A DNA stretch of 64,000 nucleotides from Nematostella vectensis (lineage: Eukaryota; Cnidaria; Anthozoa; Actiniaria; Edwardsiidae), in contig NC_064036.1 of assembly GCF_932526225.1 (NCBI RefSeq), positions 4,898,519-4,962,518 on the forward strand. Reading direction: 5' to 3'. Position 1 is the first letter of the stretch, and each line of letters opens with the position of its first letter. The notes under the pieces were generated by a model. That model had not been told where the DNA came from and made no database searches. It saw only the letters and a program-made list of their open reading frames with translations. The position numbers were made by a program, and so were the translations under genes. This document shows positions 41,101 to 53,100 of this stretch, piece after piece.

Positions 41101-44100
41101 GTACTTTTTGAAGATGGCTTTGATGTGTTCTCTTAGCGGCTTTTGGTTCTCGAGCTCTCGGTTTTCGCGTTCTAGTTCGTCAATCTCGGACAGCCTCTCC
41201 TCGTTGCGCTCACGGGCCTCTTGGCGGCTACTCTCTGACGAGTTAGGGTCGTCGATGGTCTCCCTGTCTGTGGCTACCACCCCTTGCAGCTCTTGGATCC
41301 GTTCTGTGTTCTCCTGGATGACCGCGTCTATCTCTGCCACGGACCCCATCGCCAGCCTGAAGCCTCTCAGTTTTGCAACGTCCTGTCGGACGCTCCCGTC
41401 CTCGTTGAACAGCTGTCTTGGTTTAGATCACCCCCCTTTGTCGAGGTTGCGAACCCGTATTAGCGTCTTTCCCCTCCGGTCTGACTGGAACTGTAGCAGA
41501 CTCTCTCTAAGGTTTGGTATTCCTCCCTGAGGAACTGGAGACCGAGTCTTGTCGCTGCACCCTCTGTGATGAACGAGGTTTCAGCGCTTGCCGTTCCTGT
41601 GGTTCGCGTGGCCATGCTATGCGCATCATGCATACGCGACGACGTGCTCGTCATTGGGATCGACTCCCCATCGTCGGGGTCGAACGGGATAAGGGGCGTC
41701 GTCTCGTCGTCCCCCACCCCGCGATCGGCGGACGCACCCGGCAAGGTATCGTCAATGTCAACGTCAACATCACCCATGATGCGCGCGCATAACTCGTGCT
41801 ATGCTATGTTAGATATGTCTAACAGTCCGCACCATAGCCTCGCGACTTCGTACTTTACGTGCATATATACACGCGATGTCAGTCAGCGATAAACTCGACC
41901 CCCAACGAACACCCAGAATCCCACTGGGGTTGAAAGCCGAGAGAACTGTTCACCGGGTCACTCTCAACCCGTCGACGGCCTCCCCAGAGGAGACACTATA
42001 TGTGGCGGTCCCAAAGCTATCGGAAGGCGTCACGCTCGTGCCTGGCTCCTTGAGGGTCGGTCTCGAACTCTCCGTCTCAGGCCATGCGAATAATACCGTC
42101 GTGAACAACGTCGGCCGAAATCTCGTGAGCCGCCTGAAAATCACGTTTGCAGGAGAAATGCTCCAGGACACCAACCGCTACGACGTCTTCAAGACGTATG
42201 AGGAGCTTTACCTGTCCAAGGTCGAGAGAGAGGACCACCTGGAGCAGGGCATACAGTCGGAAAACATGCGCAAGCTTCGCTCCAAGGCCGGCGATAAGGC
42301 GACCAGTAACGCCAAGGAGAACGCTCTAAGCGCCACCCACGGGGCGAGGTACACCATCCCGCTAGACCATTCTCTGCTGACGGACCACGGCGTGCTATAC
42401 CCAAGGGCGCTCTCCGAGGCGCTGCTCTTCGAGATCACGTTCGCATCGGCTGACCAGGTAGTAGTCGGAACTGATGCCACCAAATTATCCTATGGCATCA
42501 AAAATCTAGAGCTGGAGTACGAAAGCCTGAGGGATGACAACCTCGCCCGGTCTGCAGCCGCCGCCTACCACAACGGCACAACGTTCTTCTACGAGCAAGT
42601 GAACCTCCACAAGACCTTCGTGATTAGCAAAGGGACGGACAGCATAATCAACGAGAGTGTCAACCTGCCGCGAAGGTCTATGAGTGGTCTGCTGCTCCTC
42701 TTCGTGGAGCCATACACGGCAGGGGCTCGCGACTCTGAGAAGTTCGTGTACCCCGACATCAAGAGCGTTCGCGTTACAATCGACGGCACGCCAAACAAAG
42801 TCTTCAGCCAGGGCCTGCGCCCCACGGATTTCTGGAGGGAGGCGAAAAGGCGGTTCGTCCGCCCCTCCCCGGGGGGGGCACAACGGAGCGCCCGCCGCCC
42901 CGGCAATCGGCCCCGAGTCGTTCTATGGCGATATCAAATTTGCTCTGTGGATCGACCTTCGAACGACGGACGACAGCGCCATCCATGGGGGTGGTCTCCG
43001 ATTGGTCAATACCCGCGACGGCGTGCACCTCGAGATAAAACGCACGGCAGGCGGCTCGGGTAGCGTAAACTGTCACGTGTTTGTAGTGGCCGACGCCCAG
43101 ATGAACCTTATGAACGGACAACTAGAGTCCATACAATACTGAGCACATACGCCGGAGCGGTATGGACCCGAAAAACGTCCCATTTAACGCTCTCATCGTG
43201 GGCCCGACGTCATGCGGGAAGACCCAATTCGTAGTGGAACGACTGTGCGGCCCTTTCCGGGGCAAGTTTGACTACATCGTACTCATGTGCCCCACCTTTG
43301 TCTACAACAAAACATACGACGGCTTCGGCGAGGGCGACAATCGTCTGTTTGTCATCGTACCTGAGGCGGGTCAGATCGACATACTGCTGAGGTTTGTCTC
43401 CACTCTCTTCGAAGGCACTAATACGCTAATCATACTCGACGACTGTGCGGCCTCGAAAGACGTAAAGAGGCGCTCTGACCAGCTCGTCAACTTGGCGTTC
43501 AGCGCGCGCCACGTGGGTATCAGCGTGTGGGTGATCACGCAGCAGCTCACTAGCATCACGAAGCCGTTCCGCGAGAACATCGCGGCCCTGGTGGTCTTCT
43601 ATACCCCGAGCAAGGCGGACATGAAAGCTATCCTGCATGACTACGGCGCGGAGCTTTCAGAGGAGAAGATGAAAGAGTACATGAAGGCCCTCAAGACGAA
43701 AAAGTTCTCGAAGTTAGAGTTTTGCTTGCGTCACCCTTATACCATCGCCCTGGTCGACCGATGATGAGCGACGAATGCTTTGAGAGTCTTCTCGAGGGGG
43801 GGCAGCCTGCCGACCTCCCGGCCGTCGAGACGTTGGACTGCCCGACGCAAGCCGTCCCGGCTGCCGGTGAGCAAACCGAGATAGCAGACGCGAGGGAGAA
43901 ACTCGCGATTCTCGTAGCCTCGGGGAAGTCGAGAGAGATGGTAGGCAAAGCCCTGACCCACGGCGACGTCAAACGCATGAGCGCCGAGGAGGTGAGGAAG
44001 TACGAGAGGCGATACGAGACCGCTCTAGCCAGCCGGACTACAGACGCCCTGGCAGACAGCTTTCTGAAGCTAACGACCAAGCTGGTAGGCATGGCGCTGC

Positions 44101-47100
44101 CGATAGACAGTGTGGCCGATCTTCACAACGACCTAGTGTCCGACTACATCATCAACAACGAGCTCCGCGCTTTGTGCGGAAGCCTAGCTCTACGCTGCGG
44201 CCGTTTGATGGCTTTAGCCGCCGGGGCGTTACACATAGCGCGTCATGTGGACTGTCGTGCCGACACCGGAACGGCAAGCGCTGACGCGCGGTGCCAACGC
44301 GAGGTAGCAGCCGCGGACAGTGTCGAGCCCTCCATCCCAGAGTAGACGCGCGTGTGCACACGCATTTGAAAGCTCGCCACTTCTCCTACCACAAGGTACC
44401 AAGTACTTGGTTCCAAGTAGTTGACACCGCGTGTTCGCACGTCGACGCAGATGGGGGAACCTCAAGGAAGTACCAGTGCCCAGCCTGACGAACAACTTGC
44501 TCAAGAACTTGCCCAAGAACCTGGCAAACAGCGTCAAGAACCTGCACGTACGCCAGTGGCTGCGCTCCCGGCAGCGGCGCGCGACGCGCGAATCACGAGC
44601 CCCGAACCGCCCGCGACCCGACCTCACCCTGGACGAGTCGAAGCCGGAAGGCGCTTGGCAAAGTGGAACCGAATCAACAGAGCGAAGAAAGAGGTGCTTT
44701 GTGTCGCCGCTGCGCAGCAGCTGCCGGTAACCCCGGGGCCGAGCGAGCCGCAGCCGGGGCGGCGCTTGCGCGCCGACGATGCGGCAAGCGCTGGCATGCC
44801 TTCGGCACACACACCTGCCCCGGAGAGCAACTCTGCCTGGTCGGCCAGCTCGATCATCGGGTTCGCTAGTCTTCTAGTGTCATTGATCGGTCTCTACACA
44901 CATAGGCGGGAGCTAGCTGCCGCGTTCACGCGCACACCGGCTGGTGGCCCCGGGGCCAAGCGAGCTACCGATCCGCACGCAGCGGCCGACGGCGGGACTC
45001 CACCCACAAGGCCGCCGCTGGCGGCCACACAGCAGACCAAGGAGCGCGCTCCGGCGACAGCGCTTCGCGCTCCCGGGTCTCGGCTGCTATCCATGGAGTA
45101 AGCAGACATTTAGACACGAGAGTGCACTCCACCCATATCCGCACGATGTCGACGACGCAGCAGAGCAAGATTACAAAGACCATCACCGACGCCGCAGTCA
45201 TAACCGGCCTCGTCGCCGGCATCGGCTGGTTTGGGCGCAAGGTCTTACACGAGGACTTCACCAAAGATCCCTCCGCGAACGCCATGAACTACGCAAAAAT
45301 GACTGCCGCCGTCGCAGGTGCTGTCGCTTTGAAGGGTTACCTTGAGGACCAGAAGATCCTGCCCATGTAGGTGTCGTGCCGACGTGTGGTACATGTAGGC
45401 CGTGTATTAAACTCGTGCGCGCCCTGCGCATACACACAGCACGTGGAGTGCGCTTCGCGTAAACATGGCCTCTGTCGCGATTTTGATTGGCGGCGCCGTC
45501 CTGAACGCGACTGCTTTCGTTGGTGGCAACTACCTCGCAAAGTTCCTGTCGAACGATGAGAGCCCCGCCTTAGCCGAGAAGGAGAGGCACGACAAGGCCC
45601 TAGAGAAATACCAACAAGACTATGGACGCTACCAACAGCGGCGACAAAAAATCCTCGATTGGCAAGCTCAAAGTCGCGAGAGAGGGTCCCTCGCAAAGCA
45701 GAACTTCACCGACACCGACTACGCGCTCAAACTCTACAACCAGACCTCCCTGGAGTCGATGCGGGCCCCCGAGCTGTCCGACTACTACGTCCCCAGCAAA
45801 ACACAGAAGAACGCCGAGTTGGCGTACATAGGCGCCGGCGCTCTCGCCATCGGCTACGCAGCTAGCCGCTTGCTGTGATGCAGCTGCCATCGAAACGCGT
45901 ATACGTGCGTATGCGTCTAGGCGGCCTTTTTCCATGCTGCGCGTATACGTACGCCGAAGGCTGAGCAGACGGCATCCGCCTGTTGGAGACTGATTCCCCC
46001 GTCGCGATACGCACTAATGGCCCGCCGGAACGGCAAGCGCATGTCCGACGAAGAGCTCGATGCGTTCCTTCGTCCTATATACTACGCCAGAGGTGGTTTC
46101 CAGGGAGTGACCGCCCTGCATGCCAAACTTCCCAAGGGCTCAGCCTCCATAGATCGAGTGCGCAAGTGGGTGGGTTCGCAGCCCGTCGGGGGCTACACAC
46201 AGACGCCCCCTCCTCCGACTACCTACGCCCACTTCTCGGAGCAGATACCAAACCGTATCCACCAGTCGGACCTGCTGTTCTTACCAACCGACCGCGGGTA
46301 CAAGTATGCCCTGACTGTCGTTGACGTTGCTTCACGGTATAAAGCCGCCCGCCCACTGAGGACTAAGAGCGCGGCCGTCGTCTCCCGCGAACTCGCTGGT
46401 ATCTATGAAGAGGGACCTCTCACATGGCCTAAAGTCCTCATGGTTGATGACGGCACGGAGTTCAAGGGCGCTACCACGAAGCTCCTAACAGACCGCGGGA
46501 TGGAGGTCCGACGGGCTGAGCCAGGGCACCACAGGAGCCAAGCTTTCGCCGAGTCTTTCCATCGCTGGCTGGCGCAGCGCCTATTTCGTGCGCAGTACTC
46601 GAAGGAGCTTGCGTCCGGCAAGACAAACCGCGAGTGGGTTACTACTCTGCCAATCGTCATCTCGGACATGAACGCAACGAAGACTCGCATGACTGGCCTT
46701 GCGCCTGAGGACGCAATTAAGCTGAGGCGCGTGCCTCTCAAAGCCGAAAAGCCTCCCCTAGAGGTCCCCTTGGAGGTCGGGACGGGGGTGTACATCGCCG
46801 TAAACGAGGAAGACCTTCAGGACAAGGGCCGACGGCGAGCGACGGACCCGTGGTGGACAAGCAAGGCATACCCGATACTAAAGAGGGTCATGGAGCCCGG
46901 ACAGCCTGTGTTGTATTACACGGCGTACTCTAAGCACGGCTTCACGCGATCGCAGTTGCGCGTTGCGTGATCAGCGCTTGTGCCTTCTGTTGCAGCTAAG
47001 GCACGCGAGTCTGACATTCCACTTGTAGTGACCCTGACTGTCGTCCAGCCGGTCGATGCTGAAGCATTGGGGATGACTCTTGGTGTACCCCTGAAGCAGA

Positions 47101-50100
47101 AGCTGAGTGCCACAGACCGTGCACTTCTTTTCCGCGTCAGCAATCATGCCGAGTACGTGGTCTACCGTCAGAACGTGCTGCGATCCAGTGTACTTTGTGC
47201 GACCCTTTTGCCTGTCGTCTATAGCGTATCGCTTGATTCGCGCTATAATGAGCTCTTCACTGGGCGTAGCCTGCAGTCCTGTGGGAACCAAGGCACCTGG
47301 GGTGTCATCGGGGGGGATCACGCGGACTATCTGTTCGGCGAGCCGCACGCGGGAGATGCTGGTGTACACAGCATTCGTGATCCAGCCCTCTAAGCTGTGG
47401 TCTATGATAAACAGACGTCTTGGGTTCTGGATGGTCTTGCCCTGCACCCGGTGGACTGTCCCCCAACCCGCGTATTTCCACTCGAGGGGAAGCCCGTTAA
47501 GGACCACGCCGAGAGGGACCTCGACTACCGTGCCTTTGTACGCGTCGACCTTCTCGCCCCTTTTGCCTGGCACGGGCACCGGCCGTCCTTGTTTGCGATA
47601 ACGATGCGCGACGCTAGGATCGGGGTCAAAGCGGATGGTTGCTGGCAGTCGGGGGTAGTTTTTCCTGTGGTGCTCGACCAATCGCTGCTGGACAAGGGCC
47701 CCCATCTTGTTGGTCGAGCACACCCACATATCGCTTGGGTGGGCCCGCTCGATCGCCGCGTCGAACGCCACCCCATCCCACTCCTCTCGAAACACCTCAA
47801 GCTGTTGGGAGTCTGGCTGACACCAAATCCGGCCCTTTATGTCGTGGAGCCTGGAGGAGGGGGCGGCAGAGCCGCAGTCGCATGTACTGTACGGATTTCC
47901 GCAGTCTTCACACAGGCAGAGGTAGTCGGACTCGAACCAGCGGATGTTCCCTTGTGCCCACTCCTTGAGCACATCGTGAGGCCCCTCTTTGTCTCCCCAG
48001 GGCGGGACCTGTCCATAGTCGCCACAACACACTACCTGACACGGCCGCGTGGCGAGATACCCTAGGATGGCGCGTAGCACTTTAGTCTGCACCTTACAGC
48101 ACTCGTCAATGATGATCACTTCTGCGAGACGGTCGAGTTTGTGCCCCAGCTCGGAAGGTCTCCACTCCTCTATCGGCTTCTCCGCTGGTATGCAGAGGTA
48201 GTGGTGGTAGGTTTGAGCGCGCCCCGCGCACGCGAGGCGCGGGTTGTTGCGATGGTCGTGGGCGAGGTCGTTCTCGGGGGTGAGCACCACAGCGTTGCGG
48301 CCACGGAACATGCTCACTGCCCACTCGGTCTTCCCCGATCCTCCTTGGCCGGCTAGATACATCCTTGCAGAGGTCGCGGCCACCAGATCGCACGGCAGAC
48401 TCGGCGCAGTGCTTGGCTCCCTAGCCAAACACCCCGACCTCTTCGGACCCCAAGCCGCCTCGGGCCGCCACTCGTACCCAGGCCTCTTGTGGCGCCACTC
48501 TCCATACCTCGGATTTCGCTCCACGAGCTTCACACCACTGGGCACCGCCTTTGCGTATATGGCATCTGTGCACACACGGAGGACGTCTTCGCGAGGGAAC
48601 CGCCTCAACATGCGTCGCAACGCTATGTTTGTGTACGCCAAGACGAAGGCCCTGATGTGGTACCATTGTGAGCGCCGGACTCCGTCTTTGTATTGGATCA
48701 GATGAACCTCGTCGGCATGCTCGAAGTTGAGTAAGAGGTCGGTACCCGCAAGGAGGTTTGTCAGATACGCGGCTTCTTCACGGTCGCGGACTACGATCGA
48801 GGACTCGTCGCCATGGCGAGCGCACTTGCCTACGAAGCGCACAGCGAGATCTCGACCCTGCGAGTCTTCGCCGCCGGGGCCGGAGTGGGGGAACTTGATG
48901 GAGTCCTTTTTTCCGACGCTGTACAACACCTCCCTCGCCGCGGCCATGGCGAGGTCACCCGAGTCTAGCAGGTCCTTGAGCTCTGGCGTGGTGATCCAGC
49001 CCTCGTTTTGTTCCAAGTGCTGCCCTACCCTCCCGGAAGTGTAGGGGTGGCATGCCTCGGAGAACCCCCACTCGGTCAACTGAATGGCCCCGGTCAGTTG
49101 AAGAACCTCGCTCAATGGCCGTCCCGCAACATCCGCGATACGATACACGTTCGTAGGGAAGCCGTATTTCCGTACCAGATCAATGGCGTCCGAAGCGCCG
49201 CCGAAGACACTGTCCTCGCATCCTAGGTACGCCGCACGCATGTCGATGTGCTCATGAGGCCACGCCCCTAAGTTTTCCCTGCTGTTCCACACCTTGGACT
49301 CAACCTGCGCCGCCCGCCAGACGTTCCTGTATTTAGGAGGCGTCGGCCTGATGTTTTCTCTTTGGGTCCACTTCTTGAAGCGATACCCTATTGCGCCGCC
49401 CAACGAGTGCGTAGCTTCGATGTACTCTTGGTAGGCTGGGTGATCATCAGGGAGCCATTGAGGATCATGTCCAGTCTCGTCTGTAAACGCCCTGTCGATA
49501 GCCCATCCGTCTTGTCCCGATCGGTACAGTTTGCCTTCGTGCGTGATTATAACACGCCCACACAGCCAGACCCTCGTGCTTCTGGGGATCGCCCTGCTTA
49601 TGAAGCGGATGAGCACCTCTCGCACCTTCGCCTCGTGAGTTTTTGCGGCGGCACTGGTAGCGCGAGGCGCTGCCTCTCCCTGACATAGCGAACGGAGCTC
49701 CCTCTCAGCCTCGGAGTCTAGGCCGTGGACGCTCGCGATCGCAGGTGGTTCAGTCGGAAGCTCCGCCCAGGCGTGGTTATTGTGGCAAGGGATGCGGATT
49801 TGTGTGTACCCCCTCTCGTACTTCCCCGAGTCCCACAGGACATTGCCCAGGGCGTCCACGGCTACCAGCTTTATCTTGAGCTTTCCTTCCATCTCAAAGA
49901 GGTCTTCTTTGGTGCACCCCGTGGTGGCCAGCTTCTTGTCAAATCGCTCGAGGATCTTGCCTCGTGTCTTGGTTAGACCAAGGGAGCGCGAGGTGCCGCG
50001 ATTCCTCAAGAAGTCGGCAACATAGCTCACAACACAGTTGGCGAAGACGTCACCCCCCTCTCGCACAAACATTGGCCCAGGCTCACCATTTTGCTCAAGT

Positions 50101-53100
50101 AAAGGGCGAAGCTCGTATCTCACGTAGACGAGGTACTCTCGCCCCTTCTCCCAAATACCCGCATCGATACCTTCCAGGGCACCGACTGCGATTTGGCCCC
50201 CCCCCTTTTGACTAACAACCCACCGGTCTTGTGCTCCGAGCGCCCTTCCTCCTCTGTGATTGGCGCCAATGGCTCTGCGGGAGCCTTACCAACGACCGTG
50301 AAGAGTCTGTAACGCCGGTCGGGGTCTACCATCTCGAGCACCAGCGGAAGCACTGCGTTCGCCCGCAGGGACTCTCGCTCGTGCGAGACCCACCACACCG
50401 AGCCGTCGTCATTAATATCAGGCCCTCGCACAACCGGCTTTAGAGCAATCACACCTGTCCCACCAAGATCTCGCATCTCCTGGTAAACACCGGCGCTTAT
50501 GTCCCGGCCCCGTAGAGTGGCATCCACACTTGGGAACCGAAGATGGGCGCCGCCGACGAAGAGAAAGTAGTACGTCTCGGGGTCTAAGCTCTCCGGACCC
50601 TTCTGCTGCCGGGGCGGCAGCAGAGGACCGAACTCGCGCCGGACCTCCTCCATCCACACCCTCTCCGGTACGAGCGGCTTAAGCAGCCTGTGTTTGACAT
50701 CGTCGGGGATGTCCTCGTCCAGGATGTTTTTCACCAGCCCTGCCAGTACGGCGGGCACCTCTTTGTCGCGCATGCTATCGAGAATCTCCTCTATGTAGGC
50801 GTCCATGTTCGAGCACACCACGGGCCACCCCAGTCTCTAACTGAGAGTTGGGCATACCCCGCGCCACCCAATCTCTAATTGACCGCACCGCGGGCTGCGA
50901 TGTCAGATAAGACGGGTGCGAACAACTTCCGAGCGCACCTCTCGACGCCGCGCATCCTCTGCCCCTCACGATTCGCTCCGCAGGGGCGACACAGCCGCGT
51001 CTCCGACTGGGTCCCTATGCCGCAGCCCCTGCACGGCACGGGGAGGGGGCTGCCCTTACGGAGCCTTTGGAGGTGCACCTTGCAGTAGGTGTCCAAGCAC
51101 CTCCGGCCGCACGTGTTTGCGCGGCCGATCCTTAGCCACCCGCAGTAATCTTTTCCGCGTCCAATCCTTCGAACGCTCGGTATACCACAGGACATACGAA
51201 TGTCTAATTAAAAACCCAACGCCTAATTAATTATTCATGAACGCGAAGCACCGCAGCCCGATTGGTTATTCGTGTTCGCGAAACACCTGCCCCTAATTGA
51301 TTATTCGTGTTCGCGAAATCTATTTTGCCTACATTAACTTTTGACGATTGTTTACGTACGTGAAATCGATTTGGCCCACATTAGCTTTTGCCGATTGATT
51401 ATGTACGTGAAACCGATTTGGCCTACATTAACTTCGCCGAATGTTAGACTCAAACTACCCAGTCCGACAGTCGGCCAGATGGCCGCCGACGGACTCCCGG
51501 CGAAACACCGGCCCTAATTGATTTTTCGCGTTCGCGAAATCTATTTTGCTTACATTAACTTTTGCCGATTGTTTATGCAGGCGAAACAACCGCCCGCATT
51601 CCACACATTCCACACATTCCATAGACTGAACCCGCCCAGTCCCCCCCGTAGTGACTTATTTATTCATTTAAGTTTGTTTGTCCGATGTAAAAGCTTTGCG
51701 TATTTCTTGGCTTTCGGTGACGCTCACCGGCTCGTTATATTGTTTTTCTTCTTGTCAAAGTTTTCCTTTTCAATCTTTTCAGGATTATAAACAGAATAAA
51801 ATAATGACTCAAAGTGCTCGTCGTCGCCTATTAGCAACATCTATTTATTTGTGTTTTTTTTTGGTTGATTTGTTTGAGTTTTTTTATGATCTTTTTTTTA
51901 TTTAATTTCAGCCAAATTAAAGAGAATTTCGCGATTGTTATCAGAATTTAGCTAGCAAACTCTTTTCCTACTGCCCTTTTTGGCAGTAGGAACAGAGTTT
52001 GCTAGCTAAATCCGATTAGCATTTGTATCGCATTATATTTATCAGCGATCCTTGGGGATGGTCCAGTGCGGACAGACTTACCTCCAACACACGGATCGCT
52101 GCTAGAAATGGTGCGATGCAAATGCACAAATTGGATTGCATTTGCTTTCTTTAGGCTGGGTGTAAAACCTCAAAAAACACAAAAGTGTTACTGATTACTA
52201 GAATAGTCTTCAAAAGCTTTATTAGACAACAAAGATGACAAATACAGGATACCCCCAAACAAACAAATTGGAAATAAAATGAATATAAAAAAAATTGTAG
52301 TCGCAGTCACATATCCGTGCGATGGACCATGTACAGGGTAAGTCTACGTTGAAAACATTGGCAAGTAGGGTCTGATAATGGTTCTTCAGGAAATATTTAT
52401 AAGCGCGAGTAGGCCAGAGAACGTATTGAACTGAGCTACTTACTAAATTCTATGGTTTTACAATACGATTAAAATTAGATGCTTGAAACGTAGTTGTTCT
52501 GCAAAGAGCCGGAGGTTGGGTTCCGGTTACGAGTACGATTATGATTTACAAAAGTGACAAAAAGTTAAACATTCAGGTCGGTTATTTCGAAGTTACACTA
52601 GTTAGTTACACTAAAAAAAAAAGATTAGGTCTTTCACCTCTCAGTCGTAGACCAAAGGTAGTAGATCGAGTTTTAGAAGTCGCTCTTTATAGCTCGAGTC
52701 TCCGATCTTGGATTTTAGGATTCAACGGGTGGCTCGCCTTTTAACTCTTTCTAGGAGGCTATTTTAATTCTTACGCTGCCGGGGGACCAGACTTCAGTGG
52801 CGAAACATAGTCATCCTGAAGAGCCTCACAGTCCTTTATCGAAGAGATTCTTCGGTATAGCTTTGTGTCGTCTGAGTATATAGCGATGTTAGTGCCTTTG
52901 TCTGTGGCGTCTGGTAGATCGTTGATGTAGGTCCTAAATAGAAGGGGGCCTATAAGGCATCCTTGAGGGACCCCCGAAGTCACTGGTAGGTGTCGAAAGG
53001 CCATGTCTTCTATAACAACCCTAGCTACTGAGTTGCTGTGTTTTCTATACAAATTTCAGTCACTGACGCCAGAATGCAGAAATACATTTGTGGAGAAAAT

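Larger units (their letters stand above)
37399..51647. mobile_element. Element 1: complete Polinton/adintovirus-like endogenous virus, 14.2 kb
   Basis: Bounded by G7 at the left and C7 at the right, inverted terminal repeats and a 6-bp target duplication. Intronless, GC-rich and dense with genes, in sharp contrast to the AT-rich host introns. Thirteen genes in five strand blocks: two on -, one on +, one on -, seven on +, two on -. It combines integrase, packaging ATPase, probable capsid protein, several hydrophobic small proteins and a composite replicase. Family knowledge: integrase, 6-bp duplication, capsid and ATPase define the Polinton/Maverick and adintovirus group. Unusual: replicase architecture, G-tract ends and no recognised adenain-like protease. 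Four genes are broken, so this copy is probably not competent. An annotator looking only for Polinton PolB could miss it. Confidence 0.9.

Noticed and set aside
41855-41875. TATATA-like box upstream of the capsid gene as a promoter
   Set aside because: Too close to the ATG (under 20 bp) for a TATA box to act on this start, unless transcription begins at or within the codon region; not called as a promoter.
37850-51230. Many open frames on the opposite strand of the element 1 genes (for example 40868-41530 +, 47397-48065 +, 40388-40879 -)
   Set aside because: They mirror real genes in GC-rich DNA where stops are rare, and have low-complexity Arg/Pro/Ser composition.
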